From JBJXHN01 sp046233135 (GTDB taxonomy: Bacteria; Pseudomonadota; Alphaproteobacteria; Rhodospirillales; Rhodospirillaceae): DNA of 64,000 nucleotides. Positions within the stretch are counted from its first letter, which is position 1. Every line of letters begins with the position of its first letter. The stretch lies in NCBI GenBank assembly GCA_046233135.1, contig JBJXHN010000012.1, positions 1 to 64,000 of the forward strand, read 5' to 3'. The translations under genes were made by a program, and so were the position numbers. This document shows, in pieces, positions 34,387-43,177 of the stretch. Below the pieces are notes generated by a model, which was not told the DNA's origin, made no database searches, and was given only the letters and a program-made list of their open reading frames with translations.

Positions 34387-35463
34387 TCAGGCAGCAGCGC
34401 ATTCGGGCAGCAGCCCGGCATAGCGGGCGCGGTGCACGGTGGCGGAGCCGAGAAGATTGCCGGTGGCCAGGACCTTGCTGATGAACAGGCCGATGTCGGA
34501 CTCGTCGGTGTAGCCGATGGCGCCGTGCATCTGGATCGCCTCGCGGGCCACCAGGAAGGCGGTTTCCGTCGCCCGGCACTTGGCCTGGGAGACGAGTCCG
34601 GCCCGCTGGTCGGCCGAGGCTCCGGCGTCGATGCCGGCCGCAGCGGCGGAGACCAGGGCGCCGGTCAGGTCCAGCTGGATGCGCATGTCCACCGCCCGGT
34701 GCTGCAAGGCCTGGAAGCTGCCGATGGCGCTGCCGAACTGCTTGCGGATGCACAGGTAGTCCAGGGTGATGGCAAAGGCCTGCCGCGCCAGGCCGTGCAG
34801 ATAGGCGGCCTGGGCCAGGATCGCTTCGTCCAGCGCGGCGGCCATGGTCGCGGCCATGTCTGCCGACGGAACCAGATGCGCTTCCACGCCGTCCAGGCGC
34901 AGGGTGCCCAGGTGTCCGCCGTCCTGGATGGCGTCCAGGGTGAGGGACAGGCCGTCGGCGGTCAGGTCGACCAGGGCCACGCCTCCGGCCAGGGGGACGG
35001 CGAAGGTGTCAGCCCCGGCGGCGGCCTGCACGAAGCCCAGGGTGCCGTGCAGCCGTCCATCGGTCAGGGTCACCGTCTCTCCCCAGGCCAGGCTGTTGGC
35101 CCGGGCCTGCCACGCCGGCAGGACCACCCGGGTGCCGCCGGCCACGTCTTCCGGCAGGGCGGGTCCCAGCAGGCGGCAGGCCATCGCCGCGCCGATCAGC
35201 GGTTCTGGCACCAGGCCGCTGCCCAGGACTTCGGCCAGGGCGCAGTATTCCCGCATGCCCAGGCCCAGGCCGCCGGCGTCTTCCGGCAGGCGCAGGATCA
35301 GCCAGCCCATCCCGGCCATGGTGCCCAGCACCGCCTGGTCGAAACCGGTATCGGTGAACCGCAGCGCGCGGACTCGGGGAAGGTCGAGGTCGGCGGGTAC
35401 CACCGCACGGGCGCTGTCGGTGATCATGCGGATGTTTTCCGCGATTTCGTCTTCATTGGACAT
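34387..35463 (-). CDS. Acyl-CoA dehydrogenase (second, divergent partner)
   Basis: A 358-aa member of the same family, 26 bp upstream of its partner. Recognisable parts are GMGWLILRLPEDAGGLGLGMREYCALAEVLG near the N-terminus and LDYLCIRKQFGSAIGSFQALQHR and QMHGAIGYTDESDIGLFISKV toward the end. The middle flavin-binding part is degenerate, as often found in the non-catalytic partner of heteromeric acyl-CoA dehydrogenases. GGGGAAACACC precedes the ATG. It is the first gene of this minus-strand operon, reading away from a 248-bp divergent promoter region. Confidence 0.88.
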   Translation of the reverse strand: MSNEDEIAENIRMITDSARAVVPADLDLPRVRALRFTDTGFDQAVLGTMAGMGWLILRLPEDAGGLGLGMREYCALAEVLGSGLVPEPLIGAAMACRLLGPALPEDVAGGTRVVLPAWQARANSLAWGETVTLTDGRLHGTLGFVQAAAGADTFAVPLAGGVALVDLTADGLSLTLDAIQDGGHLGTLRLDGVEAHLVPSADMAATMAAALDEAILAQAAYLHGLARQAFAITLDYLCIRKQFGSAIGSFQALQHRAVDMRIQLDLTGALVSAAAAGIDAGASADQRAGLVSQAKCRATETAFLVAREAIQMHGAIGYTDESDIGLFISKVLATGNLLGSATVHRARYAGLLPECAAA

Positions 35464-35485
35464 GGTGTTTCCCCGTAAAGTTCGT

Positions 35486-35607
35486 TAGGTCATATTAATG
35501 GCTTTTATGGGCGTGTCAACGGGCTCTCCCGGAAGAGAGGGCTGCGGCGAGGCCGGTGAAAATGGAGCCTCGACAGGAAAGATATAAAGAGCTAGTTTTA
35601 TGACCTA
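35486..35607. promoter_or_regulatory. Divergent promoter region with paired operator-like sequences
   Basis: The 248-bp gap is AT-rich. TAGGTCATA (35486-35494) and TATGACCTA (35599-35607) are exact inverted copies 104 bp apart, one near each divergent gene. Next to the first lies CTTTTATGGGCGT (35502-35514), also found at 42397 before the GST gene. A regulator binding both copies could loop the DNA. The GntR protein encoded at 38605 is the nearest candidate. Confidence 0.4.
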
Positions 35608-35711
35608 TACGGCGGCGGGCGCGGACGTTGCCCCTGCGCTGCCGCCGGGAACCGCCGCGTTATTCGTTGCGTGATTCATCACGGGGCAACCCATCGGGAA
35701 CAGGAAACTCC

Positions 35712-36473
35712 ATGTCGATAAAAGTGGAAAAGAACAACAAGGTCGCCCGCGTCACCATAGACCGGCCGCCGGTCAATGCGCTGACCCTGGATTTGTATGG
35801 AGAGATCGGGGCGGTATTCAGAGACGCCAAAACCTGGACCGACGTCAACTGCATCATCTTCACCGGATCGGGGGAGCGCGCTTTCTGCGCCGGCCTGGAT
35901 CTGAAGGAGTTCCTGGCCGCGAGCGTGGAGGATGACCCGAAGCGGGCGGCGATCATCCGCGCCACCTTCAGCGCCGTGCGGAACGCTGCCGTGCCGGTGA
36001 TCGCGGCGGTCAACGGCCCGGCCCTGGGGGCCGGCTGCGTACTCGCCTCCCTTTGTGATCTGCGCATCGCCGCCGACCATGCCACCTTCGGCCTGCCGGA
36101 GATCAACGTGGGCCGATGCGGGGGCGGCGCCCACCTGGGGCGCCTGGTGCCGCAGGGGATCCTGCGCCGCATGTTCTTCACCGGCCAGCCCATCGGAGCG
36201 GCCGAAGCTTATCGTGTCGGCCTGATCAACGAGGTGGTGCCCGGCGCTCAACTGATGGAAGCCGCCCAGGCGCTGGCCGATGTCATCGCGCAGAAGGCGC
36301 CGCTGGGCCTGCGGCTGGGCAAGGAATCTCTGAACGAGGCGGAATACCTGCCGGTCGACGAGGGTTACGCACTGGAACAGCAGTACAGTACGCGCCTGAT
36401 GATGACCGAGGACGCCCGCGAGGCGACCCGGGCGGTGGTCGAGAAACGGGCGCCGGTGTTCCAGGGGCGATAG
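35712..36473 (+). CDS. Enoyl-CoA hydratase/isomerase family protein
   Basis: A 253-aa crotonase-fold protein. I start it at ATG 35712 (MSIKVEKNNKVARVTIDRPP) behind AGGAAA; the open frame begins earlier but that part is not family-like. The oxyanion-hole segments are FCAGLDLKEF and PALGAGCVLASLCDLRIAA. The first usual Glu position is not clearly conserved (GCVLASLCD), while GLPEINVGRCGGGAHLGRLV keeps the second. It may be a hydratase, isomerase or hydrolase. It is divergent from the acyl-CoA dehydrogenases and 55 bp upstream of an ABC permease. Confidence 0.87.
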   Translation: MSIKVEKNNKVARVTIDRPPVNALTLDLYGEIGAVFRDAKTWTDVNCIIFTGSGERAFCAGLDLKEFLAASVEDDPKRAAIIRATFSAVRNAAVPVIAAVNGPALGAGCVLASLCDLRIAADHATFGLPEINVGRCGGGAHLGRLVPQGILRRMFFTGQPIGAAEAYRVGLINEVVPGAQLMEAAQALADVIAQKAPLGLRLGKESLNEAEYLPVDEGYALEQQYSTRLMMTEDAREATRAVVEKRAPVFQGR

Positions 36474-36528
36474 GGAGCCCGCGCCGAAGGGCGCATGACT
36501 GCAATGAAAAACAATTCGGAACGTCGAG

Positions 36529-38292
36529 ATGAAACTGGAGAGTGAGATGACCCTGGGAGGGCGACCTGACGGACAGCGGAACCGGCTGGGCCGCTTTGCG
36601 CCCCTGCTGCGCGATCCCCGGACGCCGCTGGTCATTGGCTTGGTGGTGGTACTGGCGGTGCTGGTGCTGCCGCCGATCCTGATCCTGGCGCGGGCGTCGG
36701 TGTCGGAGGTCGGGCCGGGCGGGGAGTTCCTCGGCCTGACGGCCGCCCACTTCGTCAATCTGCTGGAAGACCAGCGGATGATGGTCAGCCTGATGAACAG
36801 CCTGATCTTTGCCGCCGGCAGCGCGCTGGTGTCGTTCCTGGTCGGCGGGGTCCTGGCCTGGCTGGTGGAGCGGACCAACGCGCCGCTGAAGCTGTTTGCC
36901 TATGTCACCGCCATTGTCTCCATGGGAACACCCTACATCCTGTATGTGATCGCCTGGCTGTTCCTGCTGGGGCGGGTGGGACCGTTCAACGATCTCTACC
37001 GCCTGGTGACCGGGTCGGACGGAGTGCTGTTCAACGTCAACTCCATGCTGGGGATGGTGCTGATCGAAGGGTTCCTGTGGTCGCCGCTGGTGTTCCTGAT
37101 GCTGTCGGCCACCTTCCGGGCGGCCAATGCGGATATGGAAGAAGCCGCGCGGATGAGCGGGGCGACCATCTGGCAGACCATCACCCGGGTGACCATTCCG
37201 CTGGCCCTGCCGTCGGTGGTGGCGCTGGGGCTGTTCGTGTTCATCCGCGCCATCGAGGCCTTCGAAGTCCCCCTGCTGGTGGGCATGCCCGGCGGCCTGG
37301 ACGTGCTGACCACCGACGTCTACGAAAGCACCCAGAAGATGCCGCCGGACCTGGGCCATTCCTCGGCCTTCGCCATGGTACTGCTGGTTCTGATCGCCAT
37401 CCTGTTCACCTTCTACGGCCGGCTGGCGAAGAACGCCGACCGCTATCAAAGCATCACCGGCAAGGGCTTCCGCCCCCGCGCCTTCGACCTGGGCGGCCTG
37501 CGCTACGCGGCGGGAGGCTTCATCCTGTTCGTTTTCCTGGTGGTGCTGGCCCTGCCGATCCTGGCGCTGATCTGGCTGTCGCTGCTGCCCTATATGAGCG
37601 GGATCGCCATGCGCATGGTGCCCTTCCTGACCCTGGACAACTACCGGGCCGTTCTAGGGGATTCCTATAACCTGACCATGGCGCTGAACACCATCACCGT
37701 CTCGGCCGGTGCGGCCACCATGGTGATCCTGCTGACCGCCGGAGCCGGCTGGGTGGCGGCGCGGCGGGGGCCGGGTGCCTGGCTGCTCGATCAGCTGGCG
37801 ACGATCCCGCTTATCTTCCCGGGCATCGTCATGGGGGTGGCGGTGATGCAGATCTATCTGCGCCTGCCCATTCCCGTCTACGGCACCTTGTGGGCCATCG
37901 TCATCGCCTATGTGATCCGCTACATGCCCTATGGCATGCGCTACTCCTACTCCGGCGTCCTGCAGATCCACCGCGAGCTGGAGGAAGCCGCCGAGGTTTC
38001 CGGCGCCTCCCTGTGGTCGACCCTGCGGCGGGTGATCACGCCGCTGCTGTCGCCGGCCCTGATCTCCGCCTGGATCTTCGTCTTCCTGATCTGTTCCAAG
38101 GAACTGGCGGTGGCTGTGCTGCTGGCCGGCCCGGATTCCCAGGTGATCGCCGCCGCCATGCTCGACCTCTGGGTCAACGGGCAGGGGGGGGAGCTGGCAG
38201 CCTTCGGCCTGCTGTGGACGGTGGTCATGACCATCCTGGCGATCGGCTTCTTCCTGCTTGCCCGCAGCAAGGGGACGGAGGCCTTCCGCTGA
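36529..38292 (+). CDS. ABC transporter permease, two fused halves (AfuB/FbpB type)
   Basis: A 587-aa inner-membrane protein with about twelve hydrophobic segments in two homologous halves. Each half has the binding-protein-dependent permease loop (EEAARMSGATIWQTITRVTIPLALP in half 1; EEAAEVSGASLWSTLRRVITPLLSP in half 2). A second start at 36547, preceded by GGAGAG, would shorten it by six residues. This family usually imports ferric iron, but also small organic compounds such as aminophosphonates. No binding protein or ATPase is adjacent. The matching pieces appear to be at 47425 and 48560, about 9 kb downstream. Confidence 0.9.
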   Translation: MKLESEMTLGGRPDGQRNRLGRFAPLLRDPRTPLVIGLVVVLAVLVLPPILILARASVSEVGPGGEFLGLTAAHFVNLLEDQRMMVSLMNSLIFAAGSALVSFLVGGVLAWLVERTNAPLKLFAYVTAIVSMGTPYILYVIAWLFLLGRVGPFNDLYRLVTGSDGVLFNVNSMLGMVLIEGFLWSPLVFLMLSATFRAANADMEEAARMSGATIWQTITRVTIPLALPSVVALGLFVFIRAIEAFEVPLLVGMPGGLDVLTTDVYESTQKMPPDLGHSSAFAMVLLVLIAILFTFYGRLAKNADRYQSITGKGFRPRAFDLGGLRYAAGGFILFVFLVVLALPILALIWLSLLPYMSGIAMRMVPFLTLDNYRAVLGDSYNLTMALNTITVSAGAATMVILLTAGAGWVAARRGPGAWLLDQLATIPLIFPGIVMGVAVMQIYLRLPIPVYGTLWAIVIAYVIRYMPYGMRYSYSGVLQIHRELEEAAEVSGASLWSTLRRVITPLLSPALISAWIFVFLICSKELAVAVLLAGPDSQVIAAAMLDLWVNGQGGELAAFGLLWTVVMTILAIGFFLLARSKGTEAFR

Positions 38293-38381
38293 CGATTTTG
38301 GGGGCGCTGTGCTGATGTCCACGCGGCGCCTCTGATGCCGGGCCGGGGGGGACCTCTCCTCCTCCCCGGTCTCTTCCCCTT

Positions 38382-38418
38382 CCCCGTGGCGTTCCTCCCT
38401 TCGCCACGGGGACTTTTT
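38382..38418 (+). terminator. Intrinsic terminator after the ABC permease gene
   Basis: CCCCGTGGCG (38382-38391) pairs perfectly with CGCCACGGGG (38402-38411), followed by ACTTTTT. It lies 90 bp after the permease stop in the 312-bp gap before gntR and should end the 35712-38292 transcript. Confidence 0.8.
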
Positions 38419-38509
38419 CCCGGGACCTGTGGCGGCCGGGGCGGGAAGAAGCGGAGGCCTGCTATGCGTGTGCTTGTGGGGACTATCCATTCCCTGGTGC
38501 TCAAGGTCT

Positions 38510-38543
38510 TTGACAAAGTCATTAGGTTAGACTATGGGCTAAT
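38510..38543 (+). promoter_or_regulatory. Promoter and probable operator of the GntR gene
   Basis: TTGACA (38510-38515) with a TATGGG hexamer 17 bases on is a plausible promoter. Overlapping it, 38521-38543 is an imperfect 23-bp palindrome with exact arms ATTAG and CTAAT. GntR-family regulators commonly bind and repress their own promoters at such sites. Confidence 0.5.
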
Positions 38544-38604
38544 ATCCCTGGCGAGACCGGTCAGGCCGCCGCGTTTTTTGATGTAAAGAGACCCCGTTCC
38601 GACC

Positions 38605-39348
38605 ATGACTGGCACCCAGAAGAAATCCGTCGACTTCAGCCGAAGCGCCGTTTCGCGCTACATCCAGCTTGCGACCCTGTTCCGGCGCCGCATTGAATCG
38701 GGGCTCTGGCCGCTGGGCAGCCAGATCCCGACGGTGGAGGATCTCGCGGCGGAATGCGGGGTGGCCCGGGCGACTATCCGGCAGGCGCTGGACATCCTGG
38801 AGCAGGAACACCTGATCGAGCGCTATCGTGCGAAGGGGACCTTCGTCCGCCGGCGGCCGCAGGAGGAGCTGTGGTGCACGGTGGCCACGGACTGGACGGG
38901 CCTGCTGCGCCCCAGCCTGTCCGCCCGTATCGAGATCCTGTCCGACGAGCCGGATGTGCCCCTGGAGCGGGTGGCCTATCAGATCGGCGAGTTGGCCCCG
39001 GCCTATCGCCACCTTCACCGCCGCCATTGGCGTCATGATGCGCCGTTCCTGCTGACCGACGTCTATATCGACGAGCGCCTGAGGGACCGCCTGACCGACG
39101 AGGATCTGCGGACCAAGACCGCGCTGCAACTGGTCGCCGATATCGACGGGCTGGAGATCGCAGAGGCGCGGCAGACCCTGACCATCGGCACGGCGGATAT
39201 GGAAACGGCGGAGTCCCTGTCCATGCCTCTGAACGCCCCGGTGGCTTTCGTCCATCGCCGGGCGGTGGATTCGACCGGCGTGGCGGTGCTGATCGCCGAG
39301 GGGATCTATCGCGGCGACGTGGTGCGCTTCGATATCAAGTTGCGCTGA
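38605..39348 (+). CDS. GntR-family transcriptional regulator with UTRA ligand domain
   Basis: A 247-aa regulator. The N-terminal winged helix (RYIQLATLFRRRIESGLWPLGSQIPTVEDLAAECGVARATIRQALDILEQEHLIERYRAKGTFV) is typical GntR. Residues 85-245 form a UTRA domain (HRRAVDSTGVAVLIAEGIYRGDVVRFDIKL), the HutC-type effector sensor. It probably responds to an intermediate of the surrounding acid-degradation genes. A palindrome in its own promoter and related motifs before the binding-protein operon (47329), the GST gene (42390) and the acyl-CoA dehydrogenase genes (35495) hint at a local regulon. Confidence 0.92.
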   Translation: MTGTQKKSVDFSRSAVSRYIQLATLFRRRIESGLWPLGSQIPTVEDLAAECGVARATIRQALDILEQEHLIERYRAKGTFVRRRPQEELWCTVATDWTGLLRPSLSARIEILSDEPDVPLERVAYQIGELAPAYRHLHRRHWRHDAPFLLTDVYIDERLRDRLTDEDLRTKTALQLVADIDGLEIAEARQTLTIGTADMETAESLSMPLNAPVAFVHRRAVDSTGVAVLIAEGIYRGDVVRFDIKLR

Positions 39349-39371
39349 CCGCACGCCGGTCAGGAAACCGA

Positions 39372-39409
39372 AAACGGCCCGGGTCCCCAAGGGGGGTACC
39401 GGGCCGTTT
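39372..39409. terminator. Bidirectional terminator between gntR and the hydrolase gene
   Basis: AAACGGCCCGG (39372-39382) pairs with CCGGGCCGTTT (39399-39409). The arm ends supply short A and T runs on the two strands. It lies between convergent genes, so it can stop transcription from both sides. Confidence 0.75.
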
Positions 39410-39427
39410 CCTCGTTGGCAGGCGGGG

Positions 39428-40309
39428 TCAGCGGGGCAGGGTATCAGCCCAGTCGGCGATGGCGTCGGCCACCTTTTCCGGATGTTCGGCGGGCAGCGCG
39501 TGGCTGGCGTCGGGGATCACCACCACCGTCACCCGGTCTCCGAACTCCTCTTTCAGCTCCTGGCGGGATTCAGCGGGGCGGAAGGGGTCGCTGCCGGCCT
39601 GAAGATCAAGGATCGGTGCCGTGCCGCCGGCCCACCAGTCGGCCTTTTCGGTGATCTTGCGGGCGGCGCGCTGGCTTCTGGTCACCTCCGGATGCCAGCC
39701 TTCCAGCCAGGGCCGGGGGTCGGAACCTTCGGCGAAGAAGGCTTTGCGCAGGCCCTCCAGGCGCTGCTCTTCGGTGGAGGCGGGATCGTTGATCATGGTG
39801 ATGGCCGCGCTCAACTCCTTCGGCCACTTGCGCGCGCCCCCGGCGACCAGCACGACGCCCCGGGTCAGCTCGGGGTGGTCGCTGGCGATGGTACGGGCGA
39901 TCCAGTTGCCGTAGGCATGGCCTGCGACGATGGCCGGTCCGCCTCCTTCCGCCCGGATCACCGCCGCGAAGTCATTGCCGAAGTCGTGGAAGGTGACGTC
40001 GGCCATCGGCCCGCTGCTGCCCTCCACCCCCCGGGGTTCGGGACGCAGGACCTTGTAGCCCCGTTCCGCCAGCCGCGCGGCGAGAGGGGCGAATTCGGCG
40101 GTGCCCCGTCCGGTGGAGGCGATGAACAATATCAGCGGTCCGTCTCCGTCCACATGGTAGCTGATGGTGGCGGCACCATTGTGCGCCGTCTTGAGCATGG
40201 TATCCGCATTGGCGCTGGTCCCGCCGAGGGTGGCCAGCAGGCAGAAACCGGTCAGGGACGCGGCTAGGCCGAAGGCCGGGCTGCGCCGCTTTTGGGGCTG
40301 AGGAAACAT
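39428..40309 (-). CDS. Exported alpha/beta hydrolase-fold protein lacking the nucleophile Ser
   Basis: A 293-aa protein; ATG 40309 follows AGGGAGAACGCC, and the longer open frame is not needed. An N-terminal signal (about residues 8-40, SLTGFCLLATLGGTSANA) predicts export. The alpha/beta hydrolase fold is clear (LILFIASTGRGTAEFAPLAARLAERGYKVLRPEPRG; late VVVIPDASHALPAEHPEKVADAI with the triad-like His). At the nucleophile elbow, however, the sequence is AGHAYGN, an Ala where Ser is expected; the codon GCC is unambiguous. The protein may bind rather than hydrolyse, or use another residue. It is divergent from the 2-hydroxyacid dehydrogenase operon. Confidence 0.85.
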   Translation of the reverse strand: MFPQPQKRRSPAFGLAASLTGFCLLATLGGTSANADTMLKTAHNGAATISYHVDGDGPLILFIASTGRGTAEFAPLAARLAERGYKVLRPEPRGVEGSSGPMADVTFHDFGNDFAAVIRAEGGGPAIVAGHAYGNWIARTIASDHPELTRGVVLVAGGARKWPKELSAAITMINDPASTEEQRLEGLRKAFFAEGSDPRPWLEGWHPEVTRSQRAARKITEKADWWAGGTAPILDLQAGSDPFRPAESRQELKEEFGDRVTVVVIPDASHALPAEHPEKVADAIADWADTLPR

Positions 40310-40356
40310 GGCGTTCTCCCTGGTGTCTGTTGGAATTTTCGTTGTGAGCGACACGT

Positions 40357-40378
40357 AAAAACCATTAACATGGTTTTT
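40357..40378. promoter_or_regulatory. Perfect 9-bp-arm palindrome in divergent promoter
   Basis: AAAAACCAT (40357-40365) and ATGGTTTTT (40370-40378) flank TAAC in the 234-bp AT-rich gap between the divergent hydrolase and dehydrogenase genes. A second copy of the half-site in the form AAAAGCCA lies at 40387-40394. This is a likely operator; the regulator is unknown, with the GntR protein the nearest candidate. Confidence 0.5.
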
Positions 40379-40543
40379 TGACTCTTAAAAGCCATTGTCG
40401 GTGAGATTGGTCGAAAAAATTCCTATAACAACCTGATATATATTTAAGGTCAATAAACTGGTTTTTAGACTGTTTTTTCCCGAGCGTCCTGGTATGCTTT
40501 CGCTCCTGGTGCGCCGGCTGTCCGATGCCGGCCCTTTTGCAAG

Positions 40544-41551
40544 ATGCCGGATATCCTGCCCATGCCCCCATTCCCCGTTGCCGATAATCGTTCTTCAGAT
40601 CGCTTCTGCCACCGCCCCCGGATCCAGGTGCTCTGTCCCTTGCCGGAGGATCTGCGCCGGGCGCTGGCGGAGGCCTATGACCTGCGGGAGGGCACCGGGG
40701 AGCCGATTTCCGGCGTGACGGCGGCGGTGACCACCAGCATGGGCGGGGCGGATCGGGCGGCCCTGGATCGGCTGCCCGACCTGCGGCTGCTGGCCTGCCA
40801 GGGCGCCGGGCTGGACCGGATCGACGGCGAGGAATTGGCCCGCCGGGGGATCAAGCTGGTGCACACGCCCGATGCGGTTACCGAGGACACCGCCGACATG
40901 GCCGTGGCGCTGGTCTACGCCGTGCTGCGCGGGGTGGTCCGGGCCGATGCCTTCGTCCGGGCGGGCATGTGGGAGCGGCAGCGCATCGCGCCGTCGCGCC
41001 GGGTGGCGGGACGCTGGGCCGGCGTCGTCGGCCTGGGGCGCATCGGGCGCCGCATCGCCGACCGCCTGGCCGGTGCCGGGCTGCGGGTGGCTTATACCGG
41101 CCCGCGCCCCAAGGACGGCTGCCCCTATCCCTATCACCCGACGGCCCGTGCCCTGGCCGAGGCGGTCGATATCCTGGTGCTGTCCTGCCCCGGCGGACCG
41201 GAAACCCGCCATCTGGTGGATGCCGCAGTCCTTGAGCGCCTGGGGCCGGAGGGGGTGCTGATCAACGTCTCCCGGGGCTCCGTGGTGGATGAGGAGGCGC
41301 TGATCCAGGCCTTGACCAGCGGCGGCATCGCCGGGGCGGGGCTCGACGTGTTCGAAGATGAACCCGCCATCGATCCCCGATTCAAGAGCCTGCCGACGGC
41401 CGTGCTGCAGCCCCATGCGGCGGCAGTCACGGTGGAAGCGCGGGCAGACATGATCGCCACCCTGCGGGCCGCCCTGGCCGCCTTCTTCGCGAACGGCGAG
41501 GGGGAGGCCGGGACAGCGCCGGCAGCCATACAGGAGAACAGCCCCCGATGA
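40544..41551 (+). CDS. D-2-hydroxyacid dehydrogenase family protein
   Basis: A 335-aa NAD(P)-dependent dehydrogenase; ATG 40562 is an alternative start and neither has a strong ribosome site. The Rossmann motif is GVVGLGRIGRRIADRL, followed by the catalytic Arg (LINVSRGSVVDEEAL), Glu (GLDVFEDEP) and His (VLQPHAAAV). The family interconverts 2-keto acids and D-2-hydroxy acids; this one resembles the glyoxylate/hydroxypyruvate reductase branch. It overlaps the next gene by 4 bp and begins the catabolic operon running to about 47328. Confidence 0.92.
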   Translation: MPDILPMPPFPVADNRSSDRFCHRPRIQVLCPLPEDLRRALAEAYDLREGTGEPISGVTAAVTTSMGGADRAALDRLPDLRLLACQGAGLDRIDGEELARRGIKLVHTPDAVTEDTADMAVALVYAVLRGVVRADAFVRAGMWERQRIAPSRRVAGRWAGVVGLGRIGRRIADRLAGAGLRVAYTGPRPKDGCPYPYHPTARALAEAVDILVLSCPGGPETRHLVDAAVLERLGPEGVLINVSRGSVVDEEALIQALTSGGIAGAGLDVFEDEPAIDPRFKSLPTAVLQPHAAAVTVEARADMIATLRAALAAFFANGEGEAGTAPAAIQENSPR

Positions 41552-42396
41552 CATCGCAGAGAGAAACCGCTGCCCCCGGCGGCACGGGCACCTTGACCCA
41601 TGGGGCGCAGGTCCTGCGCTACCGGCTGGATGGGGACGACGCGGATGCGCCGTGGCTGGTGTTCAGCAATTCCCTGCTGACCGATCTGACGGTCTGGGAT
41701 GACCAGATGGCGGCCCTGGCGGCTTCGTACCGCATCCTTCGCTATGACCAGCGGGGGCATGGGGGCAGCGCGGTTCCTGCGGCGCCGGCCTCGTTCGACC
41801 AGCTGGGCGGGGATGTCCTGGCCCTGCTCGATCACCTGGGGATCGGGCGCTGCACCTTCGTCGGCCTGTCCATGGGCGTGCCCACCGCCCTGTGGCTGGC
41901 GCGTTACCATCCGCAGCGGATCGCCCGGCTGGTTCTGGTGGATGGCCAGGCGCAAACGGCCGACAGCGGCGCCGCGGCGTGGGAGGAGCGGATCGCCTTC
42001 GCCCGGGACAAAGGCATGGAGGCCTTGGCCGAGGCGACGCTGGGCCGGTGGTTTGCCCCCGCCTTCATGGCCGGGCCGGGCGGGGCGCGGATGTGGCAGA
42101 TGGTCACCGCCACCCCCCTGGGAGGCTTCGTGGCCTGTGCCCGGGCGCTCCAGTCCTATGCCTTTGCCGATGTGCTGCCGGGAATCGCCGTGCCGGCCCT
42201 GCTGGTCGCCGGCGCCCGGGACGGCGCCATGCCCCGGACCATGGCGGCCATGAGCGAGATCATCCCCGGCGCCGTCATGCGCGAGATCCCCGATGCCGGC
42301 CACATTCCGCCGGTGGAGCAGGCGGAGGCTTTCACAGCCATCCTTCTGTCCTTCCTCGCGGAAACCGACGAAAAAATCAAAAGTACGGATTATTGA
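41548..42396 (+). CDS. Alpha/beta hydrolase, 3-oxoadipate enol-lactonase-like
   Basis: A 282-aa protein overlapping the dehydrogenase gene by 4 bp. It resembles PcaD: LVFSNSLLTDLTVWDDQMAAL, RILRYDQRGHGGS, nucleophile elbow GLSMGVPTALWLA with Ser present, DGAMP acid region and the late HIPPVEQ histidine. PcaD-type enzymes open enol-lactones in aromatic degradation; the true substrate could be another lactone or ester. It has no signal peptide. Its C-terminal codons carry an operator-like sequence for the next gene. Confidence 0.88.
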   Translation: MTSQRETAAPGGTGTLTHGAQVLRYRLDGDDADAPWLVFSNSLLTDLTVWDDQMAALAASYRILRYDQRGHGGSAVPAAPASFDQLGGDVLALLDHLGIGRCTFVGLSMGVPTALWLARYHPQRIARLVLVDGQAQTADSGAAAWEERIAFARDKGMEALAEATLGRWFAPAFMAGPGGARMWQMVTATPLGGFVACARALQSYAFADVLPGIAVPALLVAGARDGAMPRTMAAMSEIIPGAVMREIPDAGHIPPVEQAEAFTAILLSFLAETDEKIKSTDY

Positions 42397-42410
42397 CTTT
42401 TATGGGCGTC
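42390..42410. promoter_or_regulatory. Operator-like motif before the GST gene
   Basis: GACTTTTATGGGCGTC at 42395-42410, at the stop of the hydrolase gene, repeats CTTTTATGGGCGT seen at 35502 before the acyl-CoA dehydrogenase genes. AAAAGT upstream (42379-42384) and ACTTTT (42396-42401) also form an inverted pair. Confidence 0.35.
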
Positions 42411-42508
42411 GAGGGTACCAATGGGGGAGAGGGGCGGTTCCGCCGGCTCTCTTCCTCTCCCGGGGGACCCCCCGGGGTCCCGGTCCCCGTCAGGAGCGCG
42501 AGAAACCC

Positions 42509-43165
42509 GTGAAGCTGCACTGGTCCCCCCGATCCCCGTTCGTCCGCAAGGTGATGATCACCCTGCACGAAAGGGGTCTTCTTGAGTGCGTCACCTGTGT
42601 CCGGTCGGTGGTGATCTACTCCGCGCCGCCGAACCCGGAGGTTCTGAGGGACAACCCGCTGGGCAAGATCCCGACGCTGATTACCGACGACGGGCAGGTG
42701 CTGTTCGATTCCAGCGTGATCTGCGCCTACCTGGATGGCCTGGACGGCGCACCAGTGCTGGTTCCGGCCGATCCTCAGGCCCGCATCCGCCAGCTGCGCT
42801 GGGAAGCTCTGGGGGATGGTCTGACCGAGCTGCTGCTGATGTGGCGGATCGAGCGGCGCCGTCCCGACGGTCCCTATGACGTGCATCTGGCGTCCTTCGA
42901 GGCCAAGGTGCGCCGCTGTTTCGCGGTGCTGGAGGACGAGGCGCCCGCCCTGGCCGAGGTGCCCTTCGGCATCGGCCAGATCGCTGTGATCTGCGCCCTG
43001 GGCCAGCTGGAGTTCCGCTATCAGGGCTGCGGGTGGGAACTGGCCTTTCCCGGGCTGGCGGCCTGGTACGGCCTGCTGCGGGACCGGCCGTCCGTGGCCG
43101 CGACCGAGGTCGAAGATGACTCCGCCGACGATCCCGCCCTGTCCCTATCCCCCTTCGTGTTCTGA
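42509..43165 (+). CDS. Glutathione S-transferase family protein
   Basis: A 218-aa protein started at GTG 42509 (VKLHWSPRSPFVRKVMITLHERGL), because this matches the normal GST N-terminus; AGGAG lies a little upstream. The thioredoxin-like half includes NPLGKIPTLITDDGQVLFDSSVICAYLD (glutathione-binding cis-Pro and SS segment), and the rest is helical. A GST in a catabolic operon can be an isomerase of the maleylacetoacetate type, a thiol lyase, or a detoxifier. A second GST of similar type lies at 55073. Confidence 0.9.
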   Translation: MKLHWSPRSPFVRKVMITLHERGLLECVTCVRSVVIYSAPPNPEVLRDNPLGKIPTLITDDGQVLFDSSVICAYLDGLDGAPVLVPADPQARIRQLRWEALGDGLTELLLMWRIERRRPDGPYDVHLASFEAKVRRCFAVLEDEAPALAEVPFGIGQIAVICALGQLEFRYQGCGWELAFPGLAAWYGLLRDRPSVAATEVEDDSADDPALSLSPFVF

Positions 43166-43177
43166 GGTGTCCTGACC

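Noticed and set aside
38335..38586. 83-codon open frame between the permease and gntR genes
   Set aside because: It crosses a strong terminator and the gntR promoter and has no ribosome site or family pattern.
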